From CAVSJR01 sp963728285 (GTDB taxonomy: Bacteria; Actinomycetota; UBA4738; HRBIN12), in the NCBI GenBank assembly GCA_963728285.1, contig CAVSJR010000005.1:496001-560000 (forward strand): DNA of 64,000 nucleotides, read 5' to 3'. The position numbers and the translations under genes were made by a program. Shown one piece after another: positions 56,849-64,000 of this stretch. Under the pieces are notes generated by a model. It did no database searches and had not been told where the DNA came from. It was given only the letters and a program-made list of their open reading frames with translations. Position 1 is the stretch's first letter. The number at the start of each line of letters is the position of its first letter.

Positions 56849-57655
56849 ATGATCGAGCTCGCCGATCCGCTGCGTCGATCTGACGTCGCTCGAGGCCGAC
56901 GACACCGAGGAGCGCATCCTCGCCCTGTGCGAACGCGCCCTGCGTCCGGATCCCGACGACGCCGCGTCGCCGCCCGTCGCCGCCGTGTGCGTGTACCCGC
57001 GGTTCGTCCGGGCGGCGGCGGTGCGGCTCGCCGGGACCCCGGTTCGCGTGGCCGCGGTCGCCGGCGGGTTCCCGAGCGGGGTCGCCACCGTGGAGGAGCG
57101 AGTCGACGAGATTCGGTCCTGCATCGCGTCGGGCGCCGACGAGATCGACACGGTGCTCGATCGGATGGCCCTCGGCGCCGCCGAGGGGAATCGGCGGCGC
57201 TCGAGCAGCTCCGGGCGTCGCGCGAGGCCGCCGCCGGCGCGACGCTGAAGGTCATCCTCGAGACCGGCGCGCTGGAGTCGCCGGGGCTGATCCGCCGGGC
57301 GGCCGAGCTCGCGATCGACGCGGGCGCCGACTTCCTCAAGACGTCCACGGGAAAGGTCGGCCTCGGCGCTTCGCCGGGGGCGGCGCGGGAGGTGATGCAG
57401 GTGGCCCGCGAGGCGTTCCGGCGCGAGGGGCGCGTCGTGGGCATCAAGGTCGCCGGCGGGGTCAGGCGCGTGGACGACGCGCTCGGGTACCTCGAGATCG
57501 CCCGGGAGGTGCTGGGCCCGGATTGGCTGACGCCGCAGCGGTTCCGGATCGGGGCCTCGTCCCTGCTCGACGCCCTGGTCGCGGAGCGGCGCGCACGGGG
57601 CGCGATAAGCGGCGCAGGGGACGCGAGCACCGGTTCTCCGGCCGAGTTGTGCTGA
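56849..57655 (+). CDS. deoC: Deoxyribose-phosphate aldolase (two frame breaks)
   Basis: About 268 residues. After joining frames it reads CVDLTSLEADDTEERILALC, AAVCVYPRFVRAAAVRLAGT, VAGGFPSGVATVEERVDEIR and GADEIDTVLDRMAL, then LKVILETGALESPGLIRRAA, the Schiff-base lysine in ADFLKTSTGKVG and VGIKVAGGVRRVDDALGYLE. Breaks lie near 56870 and 57190. It splits 2-deoxyribose 5-phosphate to glyceraldehyde 3-phosphate and acetaldehyde, downstream of nucleoside salvage by Cdd. The segment between MALGAAEG and LEQLRA is shorter than usual, so a few codons may be lost there. Confidence 0.9.
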   Translation: MIELADPLRRSDVARGRRHRGAHPRPVRTRPASGSRRRRVAARRRRVRVPAVRPGGGGAARRDPGSRGRGRRRVPERGRHRGGASRRDSVLHRVGRRRDRHGARSDGPRRRRGESAALEQLRASREAAAGATLKVILETGALESPGLIRRAAELAIDAGADFLKTSTGKVGLGASPGAAREVMQVAREAFRREGRVVGIKVAGGVRRVDDALGYLEIAREVLGPDWLTPQRFRIGASSLLDALVAERRARGAISGAGDASTGSPAELC

Positions 57656-57710
57656 TGCGTTGTTGCGGAATCGTCACATCCCCTCCACCAATCGCGTCCC
57701 ACCTCGGCAG

Positions 57711-57716
57711 TACGAT
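57711..57716 (+). promoter_or_regulatory. -10 hexamer in front of recO
   Basis: TACGAT ends nine bases before ATG 57726; no ribosome site lies between. Confidence 0.45.
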
Positions 57717-57725
57717 GCGGACCGT

Positions 57726-58466
57726 ATGCCGCTCGCGAAAGAACAGGGGATCGTCCTCCGATCGATCAAGCTCGGAGAGGCCGACAAGATCGTCACCATC
57801 ATGACCCAGGGGTCGGGCAAGGTCCGCGCCGTCGCCAAGGGCATCCGCAAGACCACGAGCCGGTTCGGCGCCCGCCTCGAGCCGTTCACCCACGTGGACC
57901 TGCTGCTGTATCGGGGGCGGAGCTCCCTCGACATCGTGAACCAGGCGGAGATCATCTCCCCGCATCGGTCCGTCCGGGACGATCTCGGCCTGTTCGCGGC
58001 GGGCGAGACGATGCTCGAGGCCGTCGACAAGGTCGCCGAGGAGCACGAGCGCAACGTCCGCCTGTTCCTCCTCCTGCTCTCCGGGATGCGAGCGCTCGAG
58101 ACGCGCCCGGCCGAGCCGGCCAGCGTCGCCGAATCGTTCCTGCTGAAGCTCCTGTCCCTGTCGGGGTTTCATCCGAGCCTGAGCGCGTGCGCGGTCTGCG
58201 GGTCGACCACCCCGACGCTGTTCTCCTCGGGACAGGGCGGCGCGGTGTGCTCGAGCTGCGCGGAGTACGACGCCGAGCCCGCCTCGATCGAGGTGCTCGG
58301 GTTCCTCTCGCGCCTGGGGACCGCCGAGCTCGCGGACGCCGGCGCCTTCGTCCCCGAGGATCCGGTTCGCCGGCGGGCGCGAGGTTTCCTCTACGCGTTC
58401 GCGGAGTATCACCTAGAGCGGCGGATGCGAAGCCTCCCCATGCTGGCGAGGAGCCTGGCCACGTGA
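57726..58466 (+). CDS. recO: DNA repair protein RecO
   Basis: A 246-residue protein. The N-terminal OB fold starts LAKEQGIVLRSIKLGEADKI with VTIMTQGSGKVRAVAKGIRK, and the C-terminal helical domain carries a zinc finger (CAVCGSTTPTLFS, then CSSCAEYD). RecO loads RecA on gaps by displacing SSB together with RecR. ATG 57726 gives the family start and follows a TACGAT box; the longer frame from 57660 has no support. The uppS GTG overlaps the stop. Confidence 0.95.
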   Translation: MPLAKEQGIVLRSIKLGEADKIVTIMTQGSGKVRAVAKGIRKTTSRFGARLEPFTHVDLLLYRGRSSLDIVNQAEIISPHRSVRDDLGLFAAGETMLEAVDKVAEEHERNVRLFLLLLSGMRALETRPAEPASVAESFLLKLLSLSGFHPSLSACAVCGSTTPTLFSSGQGGAVCSSCAEYDAEPASIEVLGFLSRLGTAELADAGAFVPEDPVRRRARGFLYAFAEYHLERRMRSLPMLARSLAT

Positions 58467-59207
58467 GCAGCTTCCTGCAAGACATCGATCGTTCCCGCGT
58501 GCCCCGGCACGTCGGGATCGTCATGGACGGCAACGGCCGGTGGGCGCAGTCCCGCGGCCTGGCCCGGACCCAGGGCCACGCGGCGGGGGAGGAGGCCATG
58601 TTCGACACCGTCAAGGGCGGGGTCGAGGTCGGGCTGCAGTGGCTCACGATGTTCGCGTTCTCCACCGAGAACTGGGGCCGGCCGCGGCCCGAGGTGAAAT
58701 ACCTCATGGAGTTCAACCGCGGGCTCCTCCGTCGACGCCGCGACGAGCTCGAACGATCTGAACGTGCGGGTGCGCTTCCACGGCCGCCGCGACTGGCGCG
58801 TGCCGAGGGGCGTGCTGCGGGAGATGGACGCCGCCGAGGAGCTCACCCAAGACAACACGGGGATGACGCTCGCGATCGCCTTCAACTACGGGGGCCGCGT
58901 CGAGATCGTCGACGCCGTGCGCACGCTCCTCGCCGATCACGACGCGGGACGGCTGAAGGGCGAGAAGCTCACGCCCGACAGCATCGCGCGCCGCCTGTAC
59001 AACCCGGAGATGCCCGATCCCGACCTGCTCATCCGGACGAGCGGCGAGGAGCGCATCTCGAACTTCCTGCTCTGGCAGGTGGCGTACTCCGAGCTCTGGT
59101 TCACGCCGGTGTTCTGGCCCGACTTCAGCCGCGAGCACCTGTACGAGGCGATCCGGGATTTCCAAAAGCGCGACCGCCGCTTCGGCCAGATCCAGCACGA
59201 CGAATGA
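58463..59207 (+). CDS. uppS: Isoprenyl (undecaprenyl) diphosphate synthase (one frame break)
   Basis: About 248 residues of the cis-prenyltransferase family. VPRHVGIVMDGNGRWAQSRG holds the catalytic aspartate, GLARTQGHAAGEEA the conserved His-Ala-Gly, FAFSTENWGRP follows, and the C-terminal half reads MTLAIAFNYGGRVEIVDAVR and PDLLIRTSGEERISNFLLWQ. It makes the C55 (or C50) lipid carrier for cell-wall synthesis. The one-base break near 58750 separates DEL from NDLNVRVRFHG. GTG 58463 overlaps the recO stop. Confidence 0.95.
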
Positions 59208-59308
59208 GGTCGGCCGGCTCCGCACGCCGGCCGTAGCGTGGCCGGCGGGTAGGATGTGCCCACGCCAGCGGCCGCAGCCAGCGGCCGGGAGAGGAGACAC
59301 GAGCGCCC

Positions 59309-60619
59309 GTGGCTGACCTCATGGAGGCCATCACGTCCCTGGCCAAGCGCCGGGGCATCGCATTTCCGTCGAGCGAGATCTACGGCGGCCTTCGCTCCTC
59401 GTGGGACTACGGCCCGCTCGGGGTCGAGCTGCGTCGCAACCTCCGAGACGCCTGGTGGCGCGCCATGGTCCAGCTCCGCGACGACATCGTGGGGCTCGAG
59501 GCGGCGCTGCTCATGTCGCCCAGGGTCTGGGAGGCGAGCGGGCACGTCGCCGGCTTCTCCGACGCCCTCATCGAGTGCATGAACTGCCATCACCGCTACC
59601 GCGCCGACCATCTGGCCGACGGCGTGTGCCCCGAGTGCGGCGGCACGGAGTTCACGAAGCCGAAGCAGTTCAACCTGATGTTCAAGACCCACATGGGCCC
59701 GGTCGAGGACGACGCCAGCGTCATCTACCTGCCTCCCGAGACCGCGCAGGGGCAGTTCGTGGACTTCGGCCTCATCCAGACCGCGAGCCGGAGGAAGGTG
59801 CCGTTCGGGATCGCCCAGATCCGAAAGTCGTTTCGCAACGAGATCACGCCGGGCAACTTCATCTTCCGCACGCGGGAGTTCGAGCAGATGGAGATGGAGT
59901 ACTTCGTCAAGCCGGGCAGCGACGAGGAGTGGTTCGATCACTGGATCGAGCAACGGCTGAGCTGGTGCCTCGATCTCGGTTTGAGCAAGGACAGGGTTCG
60001 TTTGCGGGCCCACGAGCCGGACGAGCTCGCGCACTACGCCAAGACGGCGACCGACATCGAATACGAGTTCCCGTTCGGATGGTCCGAGCTCGAGGGGATC
60101 CACAACAGGACCGACTTCGATCTGCAGCAGCACGCGAGGATGAGCGGCCAGGATCTCGGCTACTTCGATCAGGAGGCGGAGGAGCGCTACTACCCCTACG
60201 TTGTCGAGACCGCCATCGGGCTCGATCGGGCGCTCCTCGCCTTCCTCGTCGACGCGTACCGCGTGGAGGAGGTTCCGACGGCGAAGGGGGGCACCGACAA
60301 GCGCACCGTCCTCGGCCTGCACCCCGATCTCGCGCCCATCAAGGTCGCGGTCCTTCCGCTGTCGCGGAACGAGCGCCTGGTCCCGGAGGCGCGCGGGGTC
60401 TACGACCTCGTGAAGCCCGAGTGGATGAGCGACTACGACGACGCGGGCGCGATCGGCCGCCGCTATCGGCGACAGGACGAGGTCGGGACGCCCTATTGCG
60501 TCACGGTCGACTTCGACTCGCTCGACGACCACAAGGTCACGATCCGTGAGCGCGATTCCATGCATCAGGACCGCGTCGCGATCGACGGGCTGATCGGCTA
60601 TCTGCGGGAGAGGCTGTGA
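59309..60619 (+). CDS. glyS: Glycyl-tRNA synthetase, single-chain type
   Basis: A 436-residue class II synthetase of the alpha2 (eukaryote-like) type. Motif 1 region is IYGGLRSSWDYGPLGVELRR, zinc-like cysteines lie in CMNCHHRYRADHLADGVCPE, motif 2 is FRNEITPGNFIFRTREFEQM and motif 3 VVETAIGLDRALLAFLVDAY. A GTG start stands behind GAGAGGAG, and TAGGAT at 59250 is a likely -10 box. It charges tRNA-Gly. Its stop overlaps the start of the next gene by four bases. Confidence 0.97.
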   Translation: MADLMEAITSLAKRRGIAFPSSEIYGGLRSSWDYGPLGVELRRNLRDAWWRAMVQLRDDIVGLEAALLMSPRVWEASGHVAGFSDALIECMNCHHRYRADHLADGVCPECGGTEFTKPKQFNLMFKTHMGPVEDDASVIYLPPETAQGQFVDFGLIQTASRRKVPFGIAQIRKSFRNEITPGNFIFRTREFEQMEMEYFVKPGSDEEWFDHWIEQRLSWCLDLGLSKDRVRLRAHEPDELAHYAKTATDIEYEFPFGWSELEGIHNRTDFDLQQHARMSGQDLGYFDQEAEERYYPYVVETAIGLDRALLAFLVDAYRVEEVPTAKGGTDKRTVLGLHPDLAPIKVAVLPLSRNERLVPEARGVYDLVKPEWMSDYDDAGAIGRRYRRQDEVGTPYCVTVDFDSLDDHKVTIRERDSMHQDRVAIDGLIGYLRERL

Positions 60620-61025
60620 GCGACGGCGACGGCGACGGCGGCGCGAAGGAGCGACCGGCCGACGAGGAGCCGGCCCCGGACCCTGAGCGGGCCCCCGACC
60701 CGAAAACGGCGTCCGACGCGGAGCCGGGGCCCGACGCGGAGCCGGGGCCCGACGCGGAGCCGGCAGTCCGACGTGGAGACGCATCCCGACGCGGAGCCGG
60801 CCTCCCTCGCCTGCCCGCCGAGCCCTCCGGTTTCCTCCCACCCTGTACTTCGCCGGATTCGCGGTGGTGCTGTTCTCGTTCGCGGCGCTCGCGCTCGGAG
60901 GACTCTCGCTGCTCGGGCGGGGGATCGACGCCTCGCCGACGGGATTCTTCTGGACCTCGATCGTCTTGTCGGTCGTCGCGCTGGGGCTCGCCCTCGCGGC
61001 CCTGTTCGCGCCGCGCCGCCGATGA
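60616..61025 (+). CDS. Acidic repeat-bearing two-helix membrane protein (two frame breaks)
   Basis: The N-terminal half is acidic and proline-rich with a tandem PDAEPG repeat (three 18-base units at 60715-60765). After breaks near 60765 and 60835 the third frame gives two membrane helices (YFAGFAVVLFSFAALALGGL and WTSIVLSVVALGLALAALFA) and a basic end. So a disordered acidic head would lie on one side of a hairpin in the membrane. Start GTG 60616 overlaps glyS, and the stop overlaps the lipoprotein start by four bases, which supports the joined reading. Function unknown. Confidence 0.6.
60715..60765 (+). repeat. Tandem 18-base repeat encoding PDAEPG
   Basis: Almost three exact copies of GACGCGGAGCCGGGGCCC, starting at 60715, 60733 and 60751. 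The phase is a multiple of three, so copy number can vary without breaking the frame. A degenerate fourth copy follows near 60795. Confidence 0.85.
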
Positions 61026-62356
61026 GGGTCCGGGCCGTCGGCCTGGTGCCCGCCTCGCTCGTCGCGCTCGTCCTGTTCGCCGGCGCCTGCGACGTGACGA
61101 TCCGATCGACGCCGCCGTCCCCGTCCGCCGCGAGCGAGCCGCCGGCCGCATCGCCGACGCCGCGGCCGGCCGGGCGCGTGGGACCGCGCTCCGCGTCCGA
61201 GGCGCTCGCGGCCCTCTGTCGCGTGCCGATCGCCCGGCCGCCGAAGGAGGCGGAGCCCTCCGGGCCGACGCCGCCGGCGATCGCCGAGGTCGAGCGGCAG
61301 ACGTCGAGCGTGCGAGGGCTGCGGTTCCTGCATCCGGTGCCCATCGAGGCCGTGACGCCGGAGGAGATCGACCGGCGGCTGGCGAGCTCGATCGAGCGAT
61401 CGCTCCCGGGTGAGGCGGTCGAGCGCCGGACGCGCGCGTGGCAGGTCATCGGGGTGATCCCGGCCGACGTCTCGATCCGGGAGGCGATCGAGCGGTTCGC
61501 CACCGGCCAGGTGATCGGGTTCTACGCACCGCAGACCGGCCGGCTGGTCTTCACGGGGACCGAGGATCCCGACGGGCTCGAGCGGTTCACGCTGTCGCAC
61601 GAGCTCACCCACGCGCTGGACGATCAGCACTTCCATCTCGAGCGCACCGAGCGGATGAGCGCGCACTGCCACGACGAGGCCGCCTCGGCGGCCGCCGGGG
61701 CCATCGAGGGGAGCGCGACGTTCTTCTCGCTCGCGTACGCGAGGGAGCACCTGTCGCTGTCGGACCTGGGGTCGCTCCTCGGAGGATTGGCGGAGGTCCC
61801 GTCCACGACGGGCATCCCTCCCTTCATCGTCGCGATCGAGACCTGGCCGTATACGGCCGGACAGGCGTTCACGGCGGCGCGCGATGCCTCCGGCGGGACC
61901 GAGGCCGTGAACGAGTCGCTCAGGCATCTCCCCTCGACGACCGAGCAGGTCCTGCATCCCGAGGCCTACCCGCAGGACCGGCCCACGCCCGTCGACGTCC
62001 CGGACTACGGCCCGGTGCTCGGCACCGGCTGGGCGGACCTCGACGTGATGGAGGTCGGGGAGGCGTGGCTCTCGGCGATGCTCGCCCTGCGGCTCGATCA
62101 GGGCGCCGCGGCCGCCGCGGCGGCGGGGTGGGACGGAGGCATCTACCGCGCGTGGTCCCACGAGGATCGCACGGCCGTCGTGCTCGCGACCGCCTGGGAC
62201 AGCGAGGACGACGCCGCTGAGTTCGCCGCGGCGATGGAGGAATGGATCGCCGGCGGCGCAGGGCCGGGCTTCTCGGTCGCGGCCGGTTCCACCGTCACCA
62301 CCGCGTTCGCGACCGACGAACGGGCGCTGGCGTTGCTTCGGGACGCCACCGCCTGA
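61022..62356 (+). CDS. Lipoprotein with HELTH zinc-peptidase motif
   Basis: A 444-residue protein. The signal (GLVPASLVALVLFAGAC) ends in a lipobox, so it is likely a membrane-linked lipoprotein outside the cell, followed by a Ser/Pro-rich linker. SHELTHALDDQHFHLERTER contains H193-E-x-x-H197, the zincin motif, with downstream Glu in ASAAAGAIEGSATFFSLAYA as a possible third ligand, as in gluzincins. The rest is helical. Similar actinobacterial proteins with 'HELTHALxDQHFxL' are uncharacterised. It is translationally coupled to the two-helix membrane protein before it. Confidence 0.8.
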   Translation: MRVRAVGLVPASLVALVLFAGACDVTIRSTPPSPSAASEPPAASPTPRPAGRVGPRSASEALAALCRVPIARPPKEAEPSGPTPPAIAEVERQTSSVRGLRFLHPVPIEAVTPEEIDRRLASSIERSLPGEAVERRTRAWQVIGVIPADVSIREAIERFATGQVIGFYAPQTGRLVFTGTEDPDGLERFTLSHELTHALDDQHFHLERTERMSAHCHDEAASAAAGAIEGSATFFSLAYAREHLSLSDLGSLLGGLAEVPSTTGIPPFIVAIETWPYTAGQAFTAARDASGGTEAVNESLRHLPSTTEQVLHPEAYPQDRPTPVDVPDYGPVLGTGWADLDVMEVGEAWLSAMLALRLDQGAAAAAAAGWDGGIYRAWSHEDRTAVVLATAWDSEDDAAEFAAAMEEWIAGGAGPGFSVAAGSTVTTAFATDERALALLRDATA

Positions 62357-62427
62357 TCCCTCGACCCGCCCGGCGCCTCGTTCCGTAGACTGGCGGCTTC
62401 CGACGGCCGGCGGTGCGGAGGCTCGCG

Positions 62428-64000
62428 ATGACCAAGTTCGTCTACGACTTTGCCGAGGGAAACAAGGGGATGAAGGACCTCCTCGGGGGCAAGGGAGCCA
62501 ACCTCGCGGAGATGACCAACATGGGCCTCGCCGTGCCCCCCGGCTTCACGATCACGACCGAGGCGTGCCTTCGCTACCTCGACGAGGGGGGCTTCCCGCC
62601 GGGCCTGGACGGCGAGACCGAGGAGCATCTCCTGGCCCTCGAGCGCGAGATGGGCAAGACCCTCGGCGACGCGGACGACCCGCTGCTCGTCTCGGTCCGC
62701 TCGGGCGCGAAGTTCTCGATGCCGGGCATGATGGACACGGTCCTGAACCTGGGCCTGAACGACGACTCCGTGCAGGGGCTGGCCAAGCAGTCCGACGGCG
62801 ACGTGCGGTTCGCGTGGGACGCCTACCGGCGGCTCGTGCAGATGTTCGGCAAGATCGTGATGGACGTCCCCGGGGAGGCGTTCGAGGACGCGCTCGAGCG
62901 CGCGAAACAGGCGAAGGGCGAGGGCACCCAGGACACCGACCTCGACGCCGACGACCTGAGGTCCTTGCACGCGGAGTTCCTGCGCATCTACCGGGAGCAC
63001 ACGGGATCCGACTTTCCCACGGATCCCCGTGAGCAGCTGCGCCTCGCGATCGAGGCCGTCTTCAAGTCCTGGAACGGCCGGCGAGCCAAGGACTACCGAC
63101 GCCAGAACAAGATCGCCGACGACCTCGGGACGGCGGTGAACATCGTCGCGATGGTCTTCGGCAACCGCGGCATGGACTCCGGCACTGGGGTCGCCTTCAC
63201 GAGGGATCCGTCCACCGGCGAGCGCGCCCCCTACGGCGACTACTTGCCGAACGCCCAGGGCGAGGACGTCGTCGCCGGGATCCGCAACACGCTGCCCCTG
63301 GCGGAGCTCGAGACGATCGACCCAACGTCCTACGCCGGCCTGCGGGAGACCATGCAGACCCTCGAGGACCACTACCGAGACATGTGCGACATCGAGTTCA
63401 CGATCGAGAAGGGCCGGCTGTGGATCCTGCAGACCCGCGTCGGGAAGCGGACGGCCTTCGGCGAATGGATCATGGCCTACGACATGCTGCAGGAGGGACT
63501 CATCGATCCGGACGAGGCGCTCCTGCGCGTCGACGCAAACCGGCTGGAGGAGCTCTTCAAGCGCGTGCTCGCCGGCGACGGCGCGAACGCGGCCATCGCG
63601 CAGGGATTGAACGCGAGTCCCGGGGCCGCGACCGGAAAGGTCGTGTTTACCGCCGACGAGGCGGCGACGTTGGGGGAGCGTGGAGAGCGGGTCATCCTCG
63701 TGCGGCGTGAGACCACGCCGGACGACTACCACGGGATGATCGCCGCCCAGGGCATCCTCACCAGCGCCGGGGGTACCAACTCGCACGCCGCCGTCGTCGC
63801 TCGCGGCGAGGGGATCCCCGCGGTGTGCGGGGCCGATTCGATCAAGATCGACCAATCCTCGAGGTCGTTTTCCGCCAACGGCACGAGGGTGTCGGCGGGG
63901 GAGGTCATCACGATCGACGGCTTCTCCGGCAACGTCTACGTCGGCGAGCTGCCGCTCGAGGAATCGGTGCTCGAGAAGGCGCGCTCGGGCGACCGCGCCG
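62428..64000 (+). CDS. ppdK: Pyruvate, phosphate dikinase, 3' end beyond window
   Basis: The first 524 residues of an enzyme normally near 875. The ATP-grasp N-terminal domain reads FAEGNKGMKDLLGGKGANLA with VPPGFTITTEACLRYLD, SVRSGAKFSMPGMMDTVLNL and VNIVAMVFGNRGMDSGTGVA. The phosphohistidine domain has GILTSAGGTNSHAAVVARGE, with the catalytic His in T-N-S-H. It interconverts pyruvate, ATP and phosphate with PEP, AMP and pyrophosphate. ATG 62428 has GCGGAGG behind it and TAGACT at 62386-62391 as -10 box. The frame runs off the right edge. Confidence 0.97.
   Translation, partial: MTKFVYDFAEGNKGMKDLLGGKGANLAEMTNMGLAVPPGFTITTEACLRYLDEGGFPPGLDGETEEHLLALEREMGKTLGDADDPLLVSVRSGAKFSMPGMMDTVLNLGLNDDSVQGLAKQSDGDVRFAWDAYRRLVQMFGKIVMDVPGEAFEDALERAKQAKGEGTQDTDLDADDLRSLHAEFLRIYREHTGSDFPTDPREQLRLAIEAVFKSWNGRRAKDYRRQNKIADDLGTAVNIVAMVFGNRGMDSGTGVAFTRDPSTGERAPYGDYLPNAQGEDVVAGIRNTLPLAELETIDPTSYAGLRETMQTLEDHYRDMCDIEFTIEKGRLWILQTRVGKRTAFGEWIMAYDMLQEGLIDPDEALLRVDANRLEELFKRVLAGDGANAAIAQGLNASPGAATGKVVFTADEAATLGERGERVILVRRETTPDDYHGMIAAQGILTSAGGTNSHAAVVARGEGIPAVCGADSIKIDQSSRSFSANGTRVSAGEVITIDGFSGNVYVGELPLEESVLEKARSGDRA

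Noticed and set aside
58764..59207. A separate gene holding the C-terminal half of the prenyltransferase
   Set aside because: It continues the uppS N-terminal half after a single extra base near 58750 and has no start or ribosome site of its own.
58937..62161. A 1074-codon open frame antisense to glyS and its neighbours
   Set aside because: Low-complexity Arg/Gly/Pro translation, no domain, and it would span four plus-strand genes with clear homology or coupling.

Overview
The window is strongly GC-rich DNA from an uncultured bacterium, most likely a deep-branching Actinomycetota lineage (a Chloroflexota-like relative is less likely). The gene order leuS-comEA-comEC-holA-rpsT-lepA-hemW-hrcA-dnaJ-HIT-phoH-ybeY-corC-cdd-era-deoC-recO-uppS-glyS-ppdK is the familiar actinobacterial core block. 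Other hints point the same way: a deazaflavin-type split-barrel protein, LtrA, STAND-type cyclases, GTG/TTG/CTG starts, and TANNNT promoters placed directly in front of start codons. No rRNA, tRNA, CRISPR array or insertion sequence was seen.

Layout. Positions 1-20.6 kb are an accessory region of single genes on both strands: RibD-C/DHFR-like enzymes, a class III cyclase fused to a STAND ATPase and TPR-like region, a nucleotide-transporter-like membrane protein fused to HEAT repeats and a cyclic-nucleotide-binding domain, oxidoreductases, hydrolases and several secreted beta-propeller proteins. Positions 20.6-22.2 kb hold a compact three-gene operon (membrane protein, DCC thiol oxidoreductase, TetR regulator) with a clear promoter and a palindromic operator. 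Positions 22.2-35 kb are an export-rich island with three family S1 sulfatases, a membrane-anchored cupredoxin, a hemolysin-type repeat protein, LtrA and other envelope proteins. A PAS-GGDEF-EAL protein (35.2-37.3 kb) precedes the core block, which runs to the right edge and ends inside ppdK.

The core block joins DNA uptake (ComEA, ComEC), replication (HolA), translation (LeuS, GlyS, S20, LepA, YbeY, Era), heat shock (HrcA, DnaJ, with a CIRCE operator in front of hrcA), repair (RecO), nucleoside salvage (Cdd, DeoC), isoprenoid carrier synthesis (UppS) and central metabolism (PPDK). Its odd inserts are a large Tat-exported M14 peptidase-like protein between hemW and hrcA, and a repeat-bearing membrane protein plus a HELTH lipoprotein between glyS and ppdK.

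Data quality matters here. Roughly thirty single-base frame breaks were found, many in essential genes (dnaJ, era, uppS, recognisable by continuing homology in another frame) and often in short G or C runs. They look like indel errors of a long-read assembly rather than biological decay, so broken core genes are given as one CDS across the break. Three accessory genes (near 3.3, 4.9 and 25.5 kb) are truncated or fused in ways one-base errors do not explain.
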